DNA of 10,244 bases, taken from an uncultured Ruminococcus sp. (GTDB lineage Bacteria; Bacillota; Clostridia; Oscillospirales; CAG-272). A program made the position numbers and the translations under genes. The stretch is taken from the NCBI GenBank assembly GCA_902783905.1, contig CACZSP010000233.1, positions 1 to 10,244 of the forward strand. The letters run 5' to 3'. Within the stretch, counting starts at the first letter, position 1. Each line of letters begins with the position of its first letter. Of this stretch, positions 6,156 to 10,244 are shown one piece after another. Under the pieces are notes generated by a model. It saw only the letters and a program-made list of their open reading frames with translations, was not told where the DNA came from and ran no database searches.

Positions 6156-7748
6156 ATGAGTTTCATTTCTTTCGAGTTCGCCGCCTTTTTCGCGGCGTCG
6201 CTCCTGCTTTACTATCTTCTCCCGAAGAAGTGGCAGCCATACGTTCTCCTTGCCGCCAGCGTGGTGTTTTACCTCTTTTCCGGCATCGCGAACGCGATAT
6301 ACGTCACGGTCTCGTCGGTCGTGACCTTTTTCTGCGCCCTCGGCGCCGCAAAAACGGCGGCCTCTTTTGCGGCGCGTTCGGGAGAACTGAAAAAAACTCT
6401 CCCGAAAGAGGAATTTAAAAAGGAACAGTCGAAAAACGCCCGCAAAAAGAAATTTTTCGTGTCTGCCGCGGTAATTACCGATCTCGGCATTCTCGCCGTT
6501 CTCTTTTACCTCAATTTCGTACTTGAAAACGTTTTCGCCATAGCGGGGAAAAACTTTACCGCGCTGAAGCTTGCCGTCCCTCTCGGACTGTCTTTCTACA
6601 CCTTCGCGGCTGTCGGATACGTCGTCGACGTCGGGCGCGGAAAATACCCGGCTGAGCGGAATTTCGCGAAATTCGCGCTCTTTATGACCTATTTCCCGCA
6701 CGTCACCAACGGACCTATACCGAGATACGAAAAGATATCTCCCGCCTTTTCCGCACCCCATTCCTTCGATCCCGCATCCTTCGCCGACGGACTGCGTCTC
6801 GCCCTCTGGGGCGTTTTCAAGCAGCTGGTGGTTTCGGGAACGGTGGCTCCATTCGTCGCGGGGCTCGCCTCGTCGCACGCCGAGATGGGAGGCGCCGAGA
6901 TATGGCTGCGGATGATCGCCTGGGGCATCGAGCTGTACACCAGTTTTTCGGGGAGCATCGACTTTATCCGCGGAATCTCCGAATGCTACGGGATCGAGCT
7001 CGGCGAGAACTTCCGCCGGCCCTATTTCGCGACCGATCTTACCGACTACTGGAACCGCTGGCACATCACTCTTTCCGACTGGCTGAAGGATTACGTTTTC
7101 TATCCGATGGCGCTGTCCGGACGGTTTGCGAGATTCTCGAAATTCCTGAAAAAGAAATTCGGGAAATTCGTCGCCAAGACCCTTCCGGTCGGTCTTCTGT
7201 CCCTCTTTCTTTTCACGCTTGTGGGAATCTGGCACGGCGCCAACTGGGGCGAGATCCTTTTCGGCGTTTTCAACGGAACGGTCATAATGATCTCGACATT
7301 CCTCGAGCCGCTTTTCGTTAAGATCCGCAAGCCGCTCGGGATGGACCGGCTTGCCGTATGGCGGGTCTTCCGCTCGGTCCGGACCTTCATCGTGATCACC
7401 CTGACCCGCGTCATCTCGAAGGCGCCCTCTGTCGGCGCGGCGATGACCTTTTATTTCAAAATGTTTTTCGCTCCCGGGTTCGGTTCGCTTTCCGAAAGGA
7501 TCGCGTCCGACGGCGGAGCTGCCGCGCTTCTGCTCAAGCTCCTGCCGGCCCTCGCCGGGACCGCCGCGATCTTTGTTATTTCCTTCTGCGAGGAAAAAAA
7601 GGACGACTGCCGCGCAGTGAGAAAGCTTCTCTCCTCCCGGCCCGTCCTCCGTATCTGTCTTGAACTGCTTTGCGTCGCCGCGATAGTGATATTCGGCGCC
7701 TACGGCATCGGATACGACTCGTCGAACTTCGTCTACCCTCCAAAATAA
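6156..7748 (+). CDS. MBOAT family membrane-bound O-acyltransferase (AlgI/DltB-like)
   Basis: A 530-residue polytopic membrane protein with about ten hydrophobic segments, the first two at residues ~3-22 and ~26-45. A strongly basic cytoplasmic stretch at about 74-101 separates segments 3 and 4. Family blocks in order are P-L-G-L-S-F-Y-T-F at 142-150, F-P-H-V-T-N-G-P-I at 180-188, Y-W-N-R-W-H-I-T-L-S-D-W-L beginning near 298 with H303, and G-I-W-H-G-A-N-W-G with the invariant catalytic histidine at H360. MBOATs of this kind move an acyl or aminoacyl group from a carrier inside the cell to a polysaccharide, teichoic acid or other acceptor outside. Length and the S-F-Y-T-F block are closer to AlgI/PatA (about 460-520) than DltB (about 400), while the gene neighbours are Dlt-like. 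The adenylation gene begins one base after its stop, so the two are surely co-transcribed. Confidence 0.92.
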   Translation: MSFISFEFAAFFAASLLLYYLLPKKWQPYVLLAASVVFYLFSGIANAIYVTVSSVVTFFCALGAAKTAASFAARSGELKKTLPKEEFKKEQSKNARKKKFFVSAAVITDLGILAVLFYLNFVLENVFAIAGKNFTALKLAVPLGLSFYTFAAVGYVVDVGRGKYPAERNFAKFALFMTYFPHVTNGPIPRYEKISPAFSAPHSFDPASFADGLRLALWGVFKQLVVSGTVAPFVAGLASSHAEMGGAEIWLRMIAWGIELYTSFSGSIDFIRGISECYGIELGENFRRPYFATDLTDYWNRWHITLSDWLKDYVFYPMALSGRFARFSKFLKKKFGKFVAKTLPVGLLSLFLFTLVGIWHGANWGEILFGVFNGTVIMISTFLEPLFVKIRKPLGMDRLAVWRVFRSVRTFIVITLTRVISKAPSVGAAMTFYFKMFFAPGFGSLSERIASDGGAAALLLKLLPALAGTAAIFVISFCEEKKDDCRAVRKLLSSRPVLRICLELLCVAAIVIFGAYGIGYDSSNFVYPPK

Positions 7749-7749
7749 T

Positions 7750-9243
7750 ATGAAAAACTCAAACGAAATCATTCTTTCACTTGAAAAATACGCCCGCCTG
7801 ACGCCGGACAAGACCGCGTTTGCCGAAGCGGGCGGAGCGTCGGTGACCTGGCGCGAGCTTTTCGACAGGACCCTCGGGATCGCGGGCGCGCTTCCTCCGG
7901 AAAGAGACGGAAGACCCGTCGCGGTCTTTGCCGGAAGGGACGTATACACCGTCTGCGCGATATTCGGATGCATCGCGGCCGGAAGATGGTATACCCTGAT
8001 CGACTCCGAGCTTCCTGACGAACGCATCGCGTCGATGCTGGACGTCTGCCGCCCCGACGCCGTGATATCTCACGCAAGAGCGGTCCCGGGAGACGCTGTG
8101 GATATTGCCGTGATCGATCCGGCGGCCGATCTCGCACCCGCCGATCCCGAGTGCCTTCCCGAACGGGCGCCCGAACTTCCCATGTTCGGCATCTTCACCT
8201 CCGGCTCCACCGGTACTCCGAAGCTGGTCGTAAAGTCCCGCCGCGCCATGACCTCCTTCATTTCCGCTTACGTCGACGCCTTCGGCTTTTCGCCCAACGA
8301 GGTTTTCGGCAACCAGATCCCCTTCTATTTCGACGCGTCGACCAAGGATCTTTTCGCCACGGTCTTCCTCGGCGCCACCTGTGTTCTGATACCGCAGAAG
8401 TACTTTTCATTCCCGGTCAATCTCATTTCGATACTCAACGAATACCGCGTCGGCACGATAGTATGGGTCCCGTCGGCTCTTTCGATAGCCGCCAGATTCA
8501 ACGTATTTGCCGCCGGCATGCCGGAATATCTCAGAAACGTCCTGTTCGTCGGCGAAAAAATGCCCGTCAAATATCTGAAGATCTGGCAGAAGGCGCTGCC
8601 CGGCGCGCGTTTCGTCAACCTTTACGGATCGACCGAGGTCGCGGGCAACTCCTGCTATTACACCGTACCGGATGATATTCCCGACGATTTCACGCTCCCG
8701 GTTGGGAAACCCTTCCCGGGAACAAGGGTATTTATCGTCGATCCCGAAACCGGGATGGAAAGCGAAAGCGGCGAGATATGCGTCGCCGGAGACGGGCTTG
8801 CCGAGGGATATTTCGGTGACCCGGAAAAGACGGCGTCGGTCTTCCGCACCGTCACTCTCGGGGATTTCACCGGGAGAGTTTATTTCAGCGGCGACGCCGG
8901 AAAAATACTGCCCGACGGAAACATCGTCTGCGTTTCGAGAAAAGACAGCCAGATAAAGCACATGGGACACCGCATCGAGCTCGGAGACATCGAGACGGCG
9001 GCGCTGTCGCTCCCCGCGGTCACCGGGGCCTGCTGTCTGTACGACGCGGAGCGGGAAAAGATCGTCCTGTTTTTCTCCGCCGATTCCGACGAGACTCAGT
9101 CGGTCCGCCGCGGGCTCGCGTCGCTCCTGCCGAAATATATGATCCCTCACGTCTTCCGTTATCTTCCCGCACTGCCCCGCAACCGCAACGGCAAGCTCGA
9201 CAGAGCGCGCCTGCGCGACGAAATGAAAGGAACCGCGAAATGA
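7750..9243 (+). CDS. AMP-forming amino acid adenylation enzyme, DltA-like
   Basis: A 497-residue single-domain adenylation enzyme; DltA is about 503. Motifs in order: A3 P-loop T-S-G-S-T-G-T-P-K at 150-158; A4 F-Y-F-D-A-S-T with D195, the position binding the substrate amino group in amino acid-activating members; A5 Y-G-S-T-E at 292-296; A7 Y-F-S-G-D at 378-382; A8 R-K-D-S-Q-I-K-H-M-G-H-R-I-E-L-G-D-I-E at 397-415; A10 N-R-N-G-K-L-D with catalytic K482. It should adenylate an amino acid and load it onto the carrier protein encoded at 5844. At the position of the DltA cysteine in F-C-G-E, which selects D-alanine, this protein has V267 in L-F-V-G-E. D-alanine is therefore uncertain as substrate and the dltA symbol is withheld. 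The ATG follows the MBOAT stop by one base with no good ribosome binding site; the end overlaps the PLP gene by 4 bases. Confidence 0.9.
   Translation: MKNSNEIILSLEKYARLTPDKTAFAEAGGASVTWRELFDRTLGIAGALPPERDGRPVAVFAGRDVYTVCAIFGCIAAGRWYTLIDSELPDERIASMLDVCRPDAVISHARAVPGDAVDIAVIDPAADLAPADPECLPERAPELPMFGIFTSGSTGTPKLVVKSRRAMTSFISAYVDAFGFSPNEVFGNQIPFYFDASTKDLFATVFLGATCVLIPQKYFSFPVNLISILNEYRVGTIVWVPSALSIAARFNVFAAGMPEYLRNVLFVGEKMPVKYLKIWQKALPGARFVNLYGSTEVAGNSCYYTVPDDIPDDFTLPVGKPFPGTRVFIVDPETGMESESGEICVAGDGLAEGYFGDPEKTASVFRTVTLGDFTGRVYFSGDAGKILPDGNIVCVSRKDSQIKHMGHRIELGDIETAALSLPAVTGACCLYDAEREKIVLFFSADSDETQSVRRGLASLLPKYMIPHVFRYLPALPRNRNGKLDRARLRDEMKGTAK
9226..9231 (+). promoter_or_regulatory. Ribosome binding site of the PLP enzyme gene
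   Basis: AAAGGA lies 8 bases before ATG 9240, inside the end of the adenylation gene. It supports the ATGA overlap start (ATG 9240-9242 with TGA 9241-9243). Confidence 0.65.
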
Positions 9244-10211
9244 CTCCCGAACTGCTCCCCTGCAAAGAACGGTATCCGCTTCTGCACCTGGAATCGGGAC
9301 TTGTCCGGCTGCGCTCCTGTCCCGGCGGTCACACCGTCTGGATGTGGCGGGACGACCCCGGAGATTTCGCCTTCGGCGGAAACAAGGTCAGGTTTTACGA
9401 ATATCTCGTTCCGTCGATAATACGCGAAAGACCAGACGTGCTTCTGACCGTCGGCAGTCTTTATTCGAATCATATAAGGGTCAGCGCTTCTGTCGCCTCC
9501 CTTCTCGGCATCGAATGCCATATTCTTATCACCTCCGACGATCCCGGAGAGGATTACAGATCGAAAAGGAACAATCTTTCCCTTGCCGCCGCTGCCGGCG
9601 CGAAGATCGTTTTCGCCGGAAGCTTTGCCGCCCTTCTCAAGCTCGACGGATATAAAAAGGAGCTGGAGGCGGAGGGAAAAAAGGTCTTCCTGGTTCCGAA
9701 CGCGGGTCACTCTCCCGGAGCCGTCCGCGCCTACGCCGGAGTCGTCGCCGAGGCGATGGCCCGGCTCGACGGCTACTCGGTACTGCCGGAGCGGATCTTT
9801 CTTCCCTGCGCCAGCGGGACGACGGCGGCGGGAGTCGCCGCCGGATCGGCGGTCCTTTCATCCTACGGGATTGCAATGCCTCCCGTCACCGTCTTTGCCG
9901 TCGGCAACACGACGCGCGGAGCCGGACGCGGAATAACCGGACTGCTTTCCGAAGCTTCCGCTGAAATTTCTCCCTTCCCGTCGCCCGTCCCGGCGGTCGA
10001 GGTCCTCGACTGCGGGAAGAACGATTACGGTCGACCCGACGAAGAGCTTCTCAAACTGCGCCGCGAGACCGAAAAAAAGGACGGAGTGCTTCTCGACCCG
10101 ACCTACAATATCAACGCCTTCTACGGTATGACGAAATATCTTGAGAATCATCCCGGCGCGTCCGACGTGCTGTATATCAACACCGGCGGGATGTGCGAAC
10201 AGGACTTTTGA
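9240..10211 (+). CDS. Fold-type II PLP-dependent enzyme, D-cysteine desulfhydrase/ACC deaminase family
   Basis: A 323-residue protein of the usual family length. The PLP lysine is K49 in F-G-G-N-K-V-R, nearly the position in D-cysteine desulfhydrase and ACC deaminase. G-S-L-Y-S-N-H-I-R at 72-80 supplies the S-N-H substrate loop (S76, N77, H78). A-S-G-T-T-A-A-G at 191-198 is the phosphate-binding loop, and I-N-T-G-G near the C-terminus matches the family's H-T-G-G. The segment usually reading D-P-V-Y-T-G-K-A is D-P-T-Y-N-I-N-A here (Y289 kept), suggesting a substrate other than D-cysteine. Known members deaminate or desulfurise small amino acids, often of D configuration. Overlapping the adenylation gene by ATGA, it is likely translationally coupled and may make, racemise or remove the amino acid used by that ligase; this role is inferred from context only. 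An unrelated catabolic function is also possible. Confidence 0.88.
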   Translation: MTPELLPCKERYPLLHLESGLVRLRSCPGGHTVWMWRDDPGDFAFGGNKVRFYEYLVPSIIRERPDVLLTVGSLYSNHIRVSASVASLLGIECHILITSDDPGEDYRSKRNNLSLAAAAGAKIVFAGSFAALLKLDGYKKELEAEGKKVFLVPNAGHSPGAVRAYAGVVAEAMARLDGYSVLPERIFLPCASGTTAAGVAAGSAVLSSYGIAMPPVTVFAVGNTTRGAGRGITGLLSEASAEISPFPSPVPAVEVLDCGKNDYGRPDEELLKLRRETEKKDGVLLDPTYNINAFYGMTKYLENHPGASDVLYINTGGMCEQDF

Positions 10212-10244
10212 GGGATATCGGCTTAAATGAATAATTAAAAAATC
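10212..10244 (+). other. Short AT-rich tail after the last gene
   Basis: Thirty-three bases remain after the PLP gene stop. A GAGGGA purine stretch and an ATG at 10227 are present, but that frame closes after three codons. No terminator hairpin is visible, so the transcription unit may continue into a gene beyond the window. Confidence 0.4.

Noticed and set aside
5793..8027. 744-codon open frame on the - strand antisense to the carrier protein, MBOAT and ligase start
   Set aside because: It is long, but the product is rich in arginine, glutamate and glycine with no recognisable domain, and it lies opposite three well-supported genes. In GC-rich coding DNA such antisense frames stay open by codon bias.
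7750..9243. Calling the adenylation enzyme dltA outright
   Set aside because: The overall match is good, but the D-alanine-selecting cysteine is a valine, gene order differs and no dltD is seen, so the substrate is left open.
10227..10238. ATG after the last gene as the start of another gene
   Set aside because: The frame reads ATG-AAT-AAT-TAA and closes at once.
1..10244. tRNA or rRNA genes, CRISPR repeats, transposase or phage genes, attachment sites
   Set aside because: I looked for these by eye and found none. The window is almost fully coding on one strand and shows no repeated unit longer than the 8-mer at 6125-6140.

Overview
The window looks like a chromosomal segment of a GC-rich (roughly 60% by eye), Gram-positive-type bacterium, most likely an uncultured member of the Clostridia. 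Three things support this. The ThiI carries the E-D-C-C form typical of Firmicutes and ends without a rhodanese domain. There is a small RNase M5-like Toprim protein. There is also a Dlt-like carrier protein/MBOAT/adenylation set of the kind that decorates Gram-positive envelopes. No rRNA, tRNA, CRISPR array, insertion sequence or phage gene was seen. All nine genes are on the + strand, and gaps between them run from overlaps to at most 81 bases, so the window reads as one long transcription unit or two abutting ones.

Left half (1-5816), housekeeping and RNA metabolism: the 3' part of thiI (tRNA 4-thiouridine synthesis); a ComEC-like metallo-beta-lactamase-fold hydrolase of unknown substrate; a U32-family Fe-S protein of the TrhP type (wobble-uridine hydroxylation); a 205-residue Toprim protein resembling RNase M5; a DagK/YegS-type lipid kinase; and mnmE (wobble-uridine modification GTPase). 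Three of the six are tRNA-modification genes and a fourth is probably an RNA-processing gene. Overlaps of 11, 26 and 8 bases, with poor Shine-Dalgarno sites at several starts, suggest translational coupling.

Right half (5844-10211), an envelope-modification-like cassette: a stand-alone acyl/aminoacyl carrier protein (GTG start, strong ribosome binding site), an 81-base GC-rich spacer with small hairpins and a tandem 8-mer, an AlgI/DltB-type membrane O-acyltransferase, a DltA-like adenylation enzyme, and a fold-type II PLP enzyme of the D-cysteine desulfhydrase/ACC deaminase family overlapping the ligase by ATGA. The working model is inference: the ligase activates an amino acid and loads it onto the carrier protein, the MBOAT moves it to an extracytoplasmic acceptor, and the PLP enzyme makes or removes the relevant amino acid. 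Several features argue that this is not a standard D-alanylation operon. The gene order is carrier-MBOAT-ligase, no dltD is visible, the MBOAT is of AlgI size and motif type, the cysteine that DltA uses for D-alanine selection is a valine, and a PLP enzyme is tightly linked. This cassette is the most interesting part of the window. The sequence ends 33 bases after it, so further members could lie downstream.
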